Origin: Alphaproteobacteria bacterium
Lineage (GTDB): Bacteria; Pseudomonadota; Alphaproteobacteria; Rhizobiales; Rhizobiaceae
Direction of reading: 5' to 3'
Assembly (NCBI GenBank): GCA_017308345.1
Contig: JAFKFE010000554.1
Span: 1-8,839 of the forward strand
Length of the DNA: 8,839 bases
Under the pieces are notes generated by a model. The model worked only from the letters and a program-made list of their open reading frames with translations. It ran no database searches and had not been told where the DNA came from. Shown piece by piece: positions 1 through 6,513 of this stretch; the first letter of the stretch is position 1; each line of letters starts with the position of its first letter. The position numbers and the translations under genes were made by a program.

Positions 1-1
1 C

Positions 2-1450
2 TTCGACAAGGCGGCCGCCGCCAACAAGACTTCATTGGAGGACGCCGCCAAGATCACGGGCTTGACCGTCGACCAGATCAGGCAGTCGGCGGCCTGGATC
101 GCGGAGCCCAAGGAAGGCAAGCGCCGGCGCACGATGTTCGCCTACGAAAAGGGCCTGATCTGGGGCAACGACAACTACCGCACCAACGCCGCGCTGGTGA
201 ACGTCGCGCTGGCGACGGGCAATGTCGGCCGGGAGGGCGGTGGCTGCGTGCGCATGGGTGGCCACCAGGAAGGCTACGTCCGCCCCTCCGATGCCCATGT
301 CGGACGGCCGGCTGCCTATGTCGATAAGCTCCTGATCGAAGGCAAGGGCGGTGTCCACCATGTCTGGGCCTGCGATCATTACAAGACCACGCTGAACGCC
401 CACCAGTTCAACATGGTCTACAAGAAGCGCACCGACATCGTGAAGGACGCCATGAACGCCGTGCCCTATGGCGACCGCGACGGCATGGTCAAGGCGATCG
501 TCGCCGCGATCAAGGCCGGAGGCCTGTTCTCCGTAGACGTCGACATCATCCCCTCCAAGATCGGCGCCGCAAGCCATGTCTGGCTGCCGGCGGCGGAGTC
601 TGGAGAGATGAACCTGACCTCGATGAACGGCGAGCGCAGGATGCGCCTGGTCGAGCGCTATATGGACCCGCCGGGCAGTTCCAAGCCCGATTGCCTGATC
701 GCGGCCGGCATCGCGCAGAACATGGAACGGGTTCTGCGCGAGATGGGCGACGCAAAATATGCGGACCAGTTCAAGGGCTTCGACTGGAAGACCGAAGAAG
801 ACGCCTTCATGGACGGCTACCATCAAAATGCCAAGGGCGGCGAGAACGTCACCTACGAGCGGCTGCGCGCCATGGGCAACAACGGTTTCCAGGAACCCTC
901 GACTGGTTTCGAGAACGGCAAGATCGTCGGCACCAAACGGCTCTACATCGACGGCAAGTTCGGGACCAAGGATGGCAAGGCGACCTTCATGGAAGCCGCC
1001 TGGCGTGGGCTGCAGGCGCCCGGCAAGGAGGAGCAGAAGAAGAACAACAAGTTCCTCATCAACAACGGCCGCACCAACCTGGTCTGGCAGAACGCGTTCC
1101 TGGATCAGCAGAGCGAGTTCGTCATGGACCGCTGGCCCTATCCGTTCATTCAGATGAGCCCCGACGACATGAGCGAGCTCGGGCTGAAGAACGGCGATCT
1201 GGTCGAAGTCTATAACGAAAGCGGTTCGACCCAGGCGATGGCCTGCCCGACGCCGACCGCGAGGAAGGGCGAAACCTTCATGCTGTTCGGCTTCCCGACG
1301 GGTGTTGTGGGCAATACCATCAACGCCGGCACGAACGAGCTCATTCTGCCGAACTACAAGCAGACCTGGGCGAACATCCGCAAGATTTCGGATGCGCCGG
1401 ACGGCGTGAAACACCTGACCTTCAAGTCTCCCGAGTATCAGGCGGGCTGA
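2..1450 (+). CDS. aioA: Arsenite oxidase large (molybdopterin) subunit AioA, C-terminal part
   Basis: Catalytic subunit of periplasmic arsenite oxidase, a DMSO-reductase-family Mo enzyme that oxidises As(III) to As(V). The frame is open from base 2, so the gene starts outside the window; 482 C-terminal residues remain of a protein usually about 820-850 long. The N-terminal Fe-S site and the first substrate residues are therefore not visible. Visible residues 82-88 read CVRMGGH; its Arg (bases 251-253) and His (263-265) match the Arg and His known to contact arsenite in the Alcaligenes faecalis enzyme. GNVGREGGG (residues 73-81) and the C-terminal segment from NNGRTNLVWQNAF onwards fit molybdopterin-guanine dinucleotide contacts of the family. 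The small Rieske subunit gene aioB would be expected just upstream. Downstream lie cytochrome c and moeA genes, the usual alphaproteobacterial aio order. Identification is firm; the partner genes upstream are inferred. Confidence 0.96.
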   Translation, partial: FDKAAAANKTSLEDAAKITGLTVDQIRQSAAWIAEPKEGKRRRTMFAYEKGLIWGNDNYRTNAALVNVALATGNVGREGGGCVRMGGHQEGYVRPSDAHVGRPAAYVDKLLIEGKGGVHHVWACDHYKTTLNAHQFNMVYKKRTDIVKDAMNAVPYGDRDGMVKAIVAAIKAGGLFSVDVDIIPSKIGAASHVWLPAAESGEMNLTSMNGERRMRLVERYMDPPGSSKPDCLIAAGIAQNMERVLREMGDAKYADQFKGFDWKTEEDAFMDGYHQNAKGGENVTYERLRAMGNNGFQEPSTGFENGKIVGTKRLYIDGKFGTKDGKATFMEAAWRGLQAPGKEEQKKNNKFLINNGRTNLVWQNAFLDQQSEFVMDRWPYPFIQMSPDDMSELGLKNGDLVEVYNESGSTQAMACPTPTARKGETFMLFGFPTGVVGNTINAGTNELILPNYKQTWANIRKISDAPDGVKHLTFKSPEYQAG

Positions 1451-1459
1451 AACCGATAC

Positions 1460-1494
1460 GAACCCGTCGCGACGATTGAGTTTGCGGCGGGTTC
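1460..1494 (+). promoter_or_regulatory. Intercistronic RNA hairpin between aioA and the cytochrome c gene
   Basis: GAACCCGTCGC (1460-1470) can pair with GCGGCGGGTTC (1484-1494), giving an 11-bp stem with one G-T wobble and a 13-nt loop. It begins 9 nt after the aioA stop. No T-run follows, so it is not a textbook intrinsic terminator. A role as partial terminator or as a 3'-end stabiliser of aioBA mRNA is inference. Confidence 0.5.
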
Positions 1495-1543
1495 CTGCTG
1501 TCCTGAAACGGCGGTTGTCGCGCGCCAGAGGAGTTTCTATCGT

Positions 1544-1924
1544 ATGAAGCAGTGTCTTTTGGTGGTGACGGTTGCGTTGCCTACATTCCTTCCCTTGTCG
1601 GCCGCCGCGCAGGATGTCGAAGCCGGTGCAACCGTGTTCAAGAAGTGCATGGCATGCCATGCCGCCGACGCCACGACCAACAAGGTCGGTCCCCACCTCG
1701 GCGGCCTGATCGGCAGGACGGCCGGAACCGTCGACGGCTTCAACTATTCGAAAGCGATGAAAGACGCCGGAGCCGGAGGGCTCGTCTGGAGCGAGGACAC
1801 CCTTTCCAAATATCTGGTGGAGCCGAAGGCCATGGTTCCCGGCACGAAGATGGCGTTCGCCGGTCTCAAGAAGCCGGAGGACATCCAGAATGTGATCGCC
1901 TATCTCAAGAGCCTGCCCAAATAG
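1544..1924 (+). CDS. cytC: Periplasmic class I c-type cytochrome linked to arsenite oxidase
   Basis: A 126-residue soluble cytochrome c, probably the electron acceptor of arsenite oxidase that passes electrons to the respiratory chain. Residues 1-23 form a signal peptide with a hydrophobic core and a likely cleavage site after AAA (20-22). Haem attachment is the single motif CMACH at 35-39, and Met103 in PGTKMAF is the likely sixth iron ligand, as in c2/c552-type cytochromes. The mature protein of about 104 residues fits a monohaem class I fold. The ATG start is supported by AGAGGAG at 1527-1533, 10 nt upstream. A 93-nt gap with a hairpin separates it from aioA, while moeA follows after 7 nt. 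The same aioA-cytC-moeA order is known in arsenite-oxidising Rhizobiales. The direct partnership with AioA is inferred from position. Confidence 0.93.
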   Translation: MKQCLLVVTVALPTFLPLSAAAQDVEAGATVFKKCMACHAADATTNKVGPHLGGLIGRTAGTVDGFNYSKAMKDAGAGGLVWSEDTLSKYLVEPKAMVPGTKMAFAGLKKPEDIQNVIAYLKSLPK

Positions 1925-1931
1925 GTATCTC

Positions 1932-3209
1932 ATGGTAAGCGCGGTCGCTCTCAAGAATGATGATTGCAAAGCTGGCACGGAAGCCAGGGTGATCTCTGTC
2001 GATATCGCGGCTGCCAAGGCCGTCGCGATCGCCGCGGCCGTTCGGGAAACGGAGCAGGTTGCCCTGTTCGATGCGGCCGGGAGAGTCCTCGCCAAGGATG
2101 TCCGCGCGTCAATCGATCTGCCGCCGTTCGACAACTCCGCGATGGACGGTTACGCGGTCAGGCTCGCTGACTTCGCGGGAACCGGGCCTTGGACATTTCG
2201 CTTCGGTGGCAGGGTAGCGGCCGGAGAATGCCCACCGGACAACCCCGCGGCCACGGGCGTGGCGCTTCGCATCTTCACAGGCGCGCCACTGCCATCCGGT
2301 TTCGATGCCGTCGTCATGCAGGAGCACTGCGAGCGCACGAACGAAGGCGTGATCATCCACGGGCGCCCGCGTTTCGGCGAAAACGTTCGCCATGCGGGCG
2401 AGGATGTTCGGGCGGGGAACCGGCTCCTGGTCGCCGGCGACGCCCTCTCGCCTCAAAAACTCGCATTGCTGGCGGGCCAGGGCCTTGCCGAGGTAGAGGT
2501 GCTCAGGAAAGTCCGCATCGGGCTGATATCGACCGGGACGGAGCTGCAGGACGTAGGCGAGCCCCTTGGCCGTGGTCAAATCTACAACACCAATCGAGTG
2601 ATGCTCCGCGCGATGCTTTCGGGTATTCCGTGGGCGGAAACCATTGACTACGGCATCGTTGCCGATCGTCGCGATGATCTCGCCGCGGCCTTCGGCAAGG
2701 CGGCCCGGTCATGCGACGTCCTCGTCACGACAGGGGGCGTCTCGGCCGGTGAAGAGGACCATGTGGTGTCCGCGCTTGGCCGGCTTGGTGGCGCGCTCGA
2801 TGTGCTCAAGGTGGCGATGCGGCCGGGCAAGCCGGTCAAGATTGGAGTGATCGGCTCGATGCTGTTTGCCGGCCTGCCGGGCAATCCCAATGCCGCGCTG
2901 ATCACGTTCCGTCAGATAGCCCTGCCTGCGATCCGCGCCGTCGCCGGCCTTGCTCACGTCTGGCCGCACTGGTCGCCGGCGGTGGCGGGTTTCGCATACG
3001 AGAAACGCGTCGGTCGGACCGAATTTGTACCGGTGAAGATTGCCGGTCGGGATGAGTTCGAGCGGCCTGTGCTTGAAATGCTCGGGCGTGGTTCGTCGGC
3101 GAGCCTATCGGCCATGGCGCTCGCTGACGGAATCGCGTTGTTGGCAGCCGATCTGGCATCGATCGAACCTGGCCTGCCCCTGGTTTTTGAAGCGTTCCCG
3201 GTAGCTTGA
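1932..3209 (+). CDS. moeA: Molybdopterin molybdenumtransferase MoeA paralogue
   Basis: Cytoplasmic enzyme of molybdenum cofactor synthesis that inserts molybdate into adenylylated molybdopterin. At 425 residues it has the normal MoeA length. Family motifs occur in order: PPFDNSAMDGYAV (64-76), TGAPLPSGFDAVVMQE (116-131), AGEDVR (155-160), STGTEL (200-205), YNTN (218-221), TTGGVSAGEED (266-276), MRPGKP (296-301) and LPGNP (315-319). All domains, including the C-terminal beta-barrel from about 350, are present, so it looks functional. It starts 7 nt after the cytochrome gene, with only a weak AGG (1923-1925). A GTG at 1989, just before the usual MoeA opening ISVDIA, is an alternative start. Its place in the aio operon suggests a dedicated copy that raises cofactor supply when arsenite oxidase is made; a housekeeping moeA probably exists elsewhere. 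Confidence 0.95.
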   Translation: MVSAVALKNDDCKAGTEARVISVDIAAAKAVAIAAAVRETEQVALFDAAGRVLAKDVRASIDLPPFDNSAMDGYAVRLADFAGTGPWTFRFGGRVAAGECPPDNPAATGVALRIFTGAPLPSGFDAVVMQEHCERTNEGVIIHGRPRFGENVRHAGEDVRAGNRLLVAGDALSPQKLALLAGQGLAEVEVLRKVRIGLISTGTELQDVGEPLGRGQIYNTNRVMLRAMLSGIPWAETIDYGIVADRRDDLAAAFGKAARSCDVLVTTGGVSAGEEDHVVSALGRLGGALDVLKVAMRPGKPVKIGVIGSMLFAGLPGNPNAALITFRQIALPAIRAVAGLAHVWPHWSPAVAGFAYEKRVGRTEFVPVKIAGRDEFERPVLEMLGRGSSASLSAMALADGIALLAADLASIEPGLPLVFEAFPVA

Positions 3210-3212
3210 GGC

Positions 3213-3243
3213 AAATCCGCCTTATTTCGAGAATGACGGATTT
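3213..3243 (+). terminator. Possible terminator hairpin after moeA
   Basis: AAATCCG (3213-3219) and CGGATTT (3237-3243) form a perfect 7-bp inverted repeat with a 17-nt loop, starting 4 nt after the moeA stop. No T-tract follows beyond the TTT in the stem. It is a candidate end of the aio transcript, but the long loop makes it weak. Confidence 0.35.
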
Positions 3244-3270
3244 CCATCGGTGTCCTTAGGTCCGTCGATG

Positions 3271-3285
3271 CCGGGCTGTGCCCGG
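3271..3285 (+). terminator. GC-rich hairpin between moeA and arsR
   Basis: CCGGGC (3271-3276), loop TGT, GCCCGG (3280-3285): a compact, all-GC 6-bp stem in the 167-nt spacer between the aio and ars operons. It lacks a T-run. Its position suggests it shields the ars operon from aio read-through, but this is inference. Confidence 0.4.
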
Positions 3286-3340
3286 GCCATCAGCGGAGCC
3301 GGATATTCGATCGGAGATTGACCCCTGCTCGCAGGTTCGG

Positions 3341-3377
3341 CTTGCAAGGAGGCAATGAATCGAGATATAGAGATATA
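3341..3377 (+). promoter_or_regulatory. Probable promoter/operator of the first arsR operon
   Basis: CTTGCA at 3341-3346 resembles the alphaproteobacterial -35 (CTTGAC type), and ATATAGA at 3365-3371 is a -10-like element after an 18-nt spacer. A tandem 8-bp repeat, GAGATATA (3362-3369 and 3370-3377), overlaps the -10 and the arsR start and could be part of the ArsR operator. Transcription from this -10 would begin at about 3377-3379, the arsR start codon itself. AAGGAGG (3346-3352) lies between the two elements, 24 nt from the arsR ATG. Confidence 0.45.
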
Positions 3378-3709
3378 TGGATAAGATCAAAGCTATCGCA
3401 GCACTTTCCGCTCTCGGCCAGGACACGCGGCTCGAGGTTTTCAGGCTCCTTGTGAAAGCCGGACCGGACGGCCTGCCGGCAGGGGAAATAGGAACGCGGC
3501 TTGGCGCGGTCCAAAACACGATGTCCGCGCACCTCAAGGTGCTGGACCACGCCGGCCTTGTCCGCGCCGAGCGTGATGGCCGCATGATCCGCTATGTCGC
3601 TGACATGATCGGCCTGCGCGATCTGCTCGCCTACCTGATGGAAGATTGCTGCAATGGCGCGCCGGAGCTTTGTCAGCCGGTGATCCAGGCGGTTACGTGC
3701 AAATGCTAA
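3377..3709 (+). CDS. arsR: ArsR-family arsenite-responsive repressor, first copy
   Basis: A 110-residue winged-helix repressor of the SmtB/ArsR family, expected to leave DNA when As(III) binds. The recognition helix lies around residues 44-60 (AVQNTMSAHLKVLDHAG), followed by the wing (AERDGRMIRYV). It lacks the classical ELCVC motif near the DNA-binding helix. Instead a C-terminal cluster has Cys91, Cys92 and Cys99, plus Cys108 and Cys110 at the very end. The CC-N6-C arrangement resembles the C-terminal As(III) site of Acidithiobacillus-type ArsR. An in-frame TAG at 3368-3370 forces the start to 3377, yet no Shine-Dalgarno sequence is well placed. It heads the arsR-arsC-acr3-arsC-arsH operon and probably represses it and itself. 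Confidence 0.94.
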   Translation: MDKIKAIAALSALGQDTRLEVFRLLVKAGPDGLPAGEIGTRLGAVQNTMSAHLKVLDHAGLVRAERDGRMIRYVADMIGLRDLLAYLMEDCCNGAPELCQPVIQAVTCKC

Positions 3710-3720
3710 CGGAGGATGCC

Positions 3721-4230
3721 ATGAGCGACCCGACCTACAATGTATTGTTTCTATGCACCGGCAATTCCGCGCGATCGATCATCGCGGAGGCGATCGTTAA
3801 TCGCTTGGGTGTGGGCAAGTTCAAGGGTTTCTCGGCTGGGTCGCATCCGAAAGGCGCGGTGCACCCTTACACGCTGCAGCTCTTGAAAAGCCTCAACTAC
3901 GATACGTCCTTCGCGCGCTCCAAGAACTGGGAGGAGTTCGCGAAGCCTGGCGCGCCGGTGATGGATTTCGTCTTTACCGTCTGCGACGACGCCGCCAACG
4001 AAGCCTGCCCGATCTGGCCAGGTCAACCGATGACGGCGCATTGGGGCGTGCCTGACCCGGCTGCCGTGGAAGGCACCGATGCGGAGAAGCATCTGGCTTT
4101 TGCCGACACCTATCGCATGCTCAACAATCGCATCTCCATCTTCGTCAGCCTGCCGATGAACAAACTCGACAAGCTCGCGCTCCAAAAGAGCCTGGACGAG
4201 ATCGGTCGCGACCTGCCCAAGGCAGGCTGA
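3721..4230 (+). CDS. arsC: Arsenate reductase, low-molecular-weight phosphatase type
   Basis: Cytoplasmic reductase of As(V) to As(III), 169 residues, of the fold shared with low-molecular-weight protein tyrosine phosphatases. The P-loop is Cys12-TGNSA-Arg18-Ser19. The redox relay cysteines are probably Cys88 and Cys96 in TVCDDAANEACP (86-97), comparable to Cys82 and Cys89 of the thioredoxin-coupled plasmid pI258 enzyme, though the spacing is one residue longer. The general-acid Asp is probably Asp112 in VPDP. GGAGG at 3711-3715, 5 nt before the ATG, supports the start. It begins 11 nt after arsR and ends 18 nt before acr3. The reductant (thioredoxin or glutaredoxin) cannot be told from the sequence. 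It is unrelated in fold to the second arsC at 5355. Confidence 0.92.
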   Translation: MSDPTYNVLFLCTGNSARSIIAEAIVNRLGVGKFKGFSAGSHPKGAVHPYTLQLLKSLNYDTSFARSKNWEEFAKPGAPVMDFVFTVCDDAANEACPIWPGQPMTAHWGVPDPAAVEGTDAEKHLAFADTYRMLNNRISIFVSLPMNKLDKLALQKSLDEIGRDLPKAG

Positions 4231-4248
4231 AACCAGCGGAAATTTATC

Positions 4249-5358
4249 ATGTCAGATCACGTTCTCAATACCGGTGCGGCGGCGCGGCCGAGCATCGGCT
4301 TCGTCGAGAAATACCTCACGGTGTGGGTGGCCTTGTGCATCATTGCGGGTGTTGCCCTCGGCCATTTGCTGCCGGGCGTGTTCGGCGCCGTCGCCTCCGC
4401 CGAGATCGCCAAGGTCAACATACCCGTTGCGGTGCTGATCTGGCTGATGATCGTGCCCATGCTGCTGCGTGTCGATTTTGCCTCGTTGGCCAGAGTCGGA
4501 ACTTATTGGCGTGGGATCGGGGTCACGCTGTTCATAAACTGGGCAGTGAAACCGTTTTCCATGGCGCTGTTGGGCTGGCTCTTCGTCGGCTGGTTGTTCC
4601 GGCCCTGGTTGCCCGCCGCCCAAATCGATTCCTACATAGCTGGGCTGATCATTCTTGCAGCAGCCCCTTGCACGGCCATGGTGTTCGTCTGGTCGAACCT
4701 TACGCGCGGCGAGCCGAACTTTACCCTGACACAGGTGGCGCTCAACGACGCGATCATGATTGTTGCCTTCGCGCCAATTGTCGGCCTCTTGCTTGGGCTG
4801 TCGGCGATCACTGTGCCATGGGGGACTCTGGTGCTGTCGGTTGCGCTTTACATTGTCCTGCCGGTTCTTGTTGCTCAACTGGTTCGTGGTCGCCTGCTGG
4901 CGGGGAAGGGGCCGCGCGGGCTCGATGCGCTGTTGGCCGTGTTACAGCCCTTGTCGCTGATTGCTCTGCTGGCCACTTTGGTGCTCTTGTTTGGTTTCCA
5001 GGGCGAGCAGATCATCGCGCAGCCGCTTGTGATCGCGCTGCTGGCAGTGCCGATCCTGATCCAGGTCTATTTCAACTCGGGCCTTGCCTATGTGCTCAAT
5101 CGCGTCTCCGGCGAGCGGCATTGCGTGGCCGGGCCGTCGGCCTTGATTGGTGCATCCAACTTCTTCGAACTCGCGGTGGCGGCTGCGATCGCGCTTTTCG
5201 GGCTGAATTCGGGCGCGGCACTGGCAACCGTGGTGGGCGTTCTGATTGAGGTTCCAGTCATGCTTTCAGTGGTGTGGATCGTGAACCGAAGCAGAGGATG
5301 GTATGAGCAGGGCGCTGCGGTCCGTAACATTAAGTCCGGCGAAAGGGCCCCAGAATGA
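4249..5358 (+). CDS. acr3: Arsenite efflux permease Acr3
   Basis: Inner-membrane transporter of the BASS superfamily that exports As(III) using the membrane potential or proton gradient. It has 369 residues with about ten hydrophobic segments. Two residues shown to be essential in Acr3 homologues are present: Cys141 in AAAPCTAMVFVWSNLTRG and Glu334 in GVLIEVPVML. Other family blocks are NPxxx-like FTLTQVALNDAIM (158-170) and GASNFFELAVA (301-311). The hydrophilic N-terminus (1-20) and charged C-terminus (346-369) are short. Start codon context is modest, with GCGGA about 10 nt upstream. Its last codons overlap the next arsC by 4 nt (ATGA), so the two are probably translationally coupled. Function is secure; the Acr3(1) or Acr3(2) subgroup was not resolved. 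Confidence 0.95.
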   Translation: MSDHVLNTGAAARPSIGFVEKYLTVWVALCIIAGVALGHLLPGVFGAVASAEIAKVNIPVAVLIWLMIVPMLLRVDFASLARVGTYWRGIGVTLFINWAVKPFSMALLGWLFVGWLFRPWLPAAQIDSYIAGLIILAAAPCTAMVFVWSNLTRGEPNFTLTQVALNDAIMIVAFAPIVGLLLGLSAITVPWGTLVLSVALYIVLPVLVAQLVRGRLLAGKGPRGLDALLAVLQPLSLIALLATLVLLFGFQGEQIIAQPLVIALLAVPILIQVYFNSGLAYVLNRVSGERHCVAGPSALIGASNFFELAVAAAIALFGLNSGAALATVVGVLIEVPVMLSVVWIVNRSRGWYEQGAAVRNIKSGERAPE

Positions 5359-5777
5359 CCATCACCATCTATCACAACCCCAATTGCGGAACCTCCCGCA
5401 ACACGCTGGCCATCATCCGGCAGTCCGGCGAAGAGCCGGAGGTGATCGAATATCTGAAGAACCCGCCGTCGCGGGAAAAGCTCGTGGAGCTGATCAAGGC
5501 AATGGGCTTCACGCCACGCCAGCTGCTGCGCGAGAAGGGCACGCCCTACGCGGAACTCGATCTCGCCAATCCGAAATGGACGGACGACCAGCTGATCGAC
5601 TTCATGCTCGCGCACCCGATCCTGATCAACAGACCGATCGTCGTCACGCCGCTTGGTGTCGTCCTGGCGAGGCCGTCGGAAGCCGTGCTTGACTTCCTTC
5701 CCAACTCGAACATCGGTCCTTTCACGAAGGAAGACGGCGAAGTCGTCATCAACGCACAGGGCAAGCGCGTTGCCTGA
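5355..5777 (+). CDS. arsC: Arsenate reductase, glutaredoxin-coupled ArsC
   Basis: Cytoplasmic arsenate reductase of the thioredoxin-fold R773/ArsC (Spx-like) family, 140 residues, the normal length. It uses glutathione and glutaredoxin in characterised members. The catalytic cysteine is Cys11 in [10 protein letters not shown]. The three arginines that bind arsenate in the R773 enzyme (60, 94, 107) are matched one residue earlier by Arg59 (LLRE), Arg93 (NRPIVV) and Arg106 (LARPSE). The ATG lies within the acr3 stop (ATGA overlap), and arsH begins within a few nucleotides of its end. It is the second, structurally unrelated arsenate reductase in this operon. The catalytic set is complete, so it is probably active. 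Confidence 0.96.
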   Translation: MTITIYHNPNCGTSRNTLAIIRQSGEEPEVIEYLKNPPSREKLVELIKAMGFTPRQLLREKGTPYAELDLANPKWTDDQLIDFMLAHPILINRPIVVTPLGVVLARPSEAVLDFLPNSNIGPFTKEDGEVVINAQGKRVA

Positions 5778-5781
5778 TCGC

Positions 5782-6498
5782 GTGCCCGACGACGCCTTGC
5801 CGAACGTCGACGAAGAACAGTTCCAGCCGATCGACCTGCAGGCGTTGTTTGAAGCGCCGCGTTCGATCCACAAACCGCGCGTGCTGATGCTCTACGGCTC
5901 CCTGCGGGATCGATCCTATTCCCGGCTCGCCACGGAAGAGGCGGCGCGTATCCTGCGTCGCCTCGGCGCGGAGGTTCGCATCTTCAATCCTTCCGGCCTG
6001 CCACTGCCGGATTCGACGTCGGCCGACCATCCCAAGGTGAAGGAACTGCGAGATCTTTCGCTCTGGTCGGAAGCCCAGGTCTGGTGTTCGCCGGAGCGGC
6101 ACGGCGCCATGACAGCCGTCATGAAAGCCCAGATCGACTGGCTGCCGCTGTCCCTGGGCGGCGTACGGCCGACCCAGGGCCGGACGCTGGCCGTGATGCA
6201 AGTCTCCGGCGGCTCGCAGAGCTTCAACGCCGTCAACCAGTTGCGCATCCTCGGCCGCTGGATGCGCATGTTCACCATCCCGAACCAGTCGTCGGTGGCG
6301 AAGGCCTTCAACGAGTTCGACGAGGCCGGCCGGATGAAGCCGTCGCCCTATTACAACCGCATCGTCGACGTGATGGAAGAGCTGATGAAGTTCACGCTGC
6401 TCCTGCGCGATCGGTCGGACTATCTCACCGATCGCTATTCCGAGCGTGTCGAAAGCGCCGAGCAAGTCGCCAAGCGGGTGAACCAGCGCTCAATCTGA
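5782..6498 (+). CDS. arsH: Arsenical-resistance flavoprotein ArsH
   Basis: NADPH-dependent FMN flavoprotein of the flavodoxin-like fold. Characterised ArsH proteins oxidise trivalent organoarsenicals such as methylarsenite and reduce quinones or azo dyes. From the GTG start it has 238 residues, the usual size. The FMN phosphate loop is [11 protein letters not shown] (38-48). Highly conserved ArsH blocks follow: [18 protein letters not shown] (103-120), [20 protein letters not shown] (141-160) and [15 protein letters not shown] (166-180). The start is uncertain. GTG at 5782 is 4 nt after the arsC stop, while an in-frame TTG at 5770 overlaps arsC by 8 nt and has AGGG (5758-5761) at better spacing. 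It is the last gene of the operon and runs convergently towards the OsmC-like gene 15 nt away. Confidence 0.95.
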   Translation: MPDDALPNVDEEQFQPIDLQALFEAPRSIHKPRVLMLYGSLRDRSYSRLATEEAARILRRLGAEVRIFNPSGLPLPDSTSADHPKVKELRDLSLWSEAQVWCSPERHGAMTAVMKAQIDWLPLSLGGVRPTQGRTLAVMQVSGGSQSFNAVNQLRILGRWMRMFTIPNQSSVAKAFNEFDEAGRMKPSPYYNRIVDVMEELMKFTLLLRDRSDYLTDRYSERVESAEQVAKRVNQRSI

Positions 6499-6513
6499 AA
6501 CTCTTATGCGCGG

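Noticed and set aside
32..2134. 700-codon open frame on the - strand
   Set aside because: It lies antisense to aioA, cytC and moeA, all of which carry clear family motifs. Its composition is low-complexity Arg/Ala/Gly/Val, typical of a shadow frame in GC-rich DNA.
3318..3323. TTGACC as the -35 of the first arsR promoter
   Set aside because: No -10-like sequence lies 16-18 nt downstream; CTTGCA at 3341 with ATATAGA fits better.
4323..5249. 308-codon + strand frame inside acr3
   Set aside because: It is out of frame with Acr3, rich in Arg/Ala/Gly/Cys and without family motifs, whereas the Acr3 frame has membrane segments and its essential Cys and Glu.
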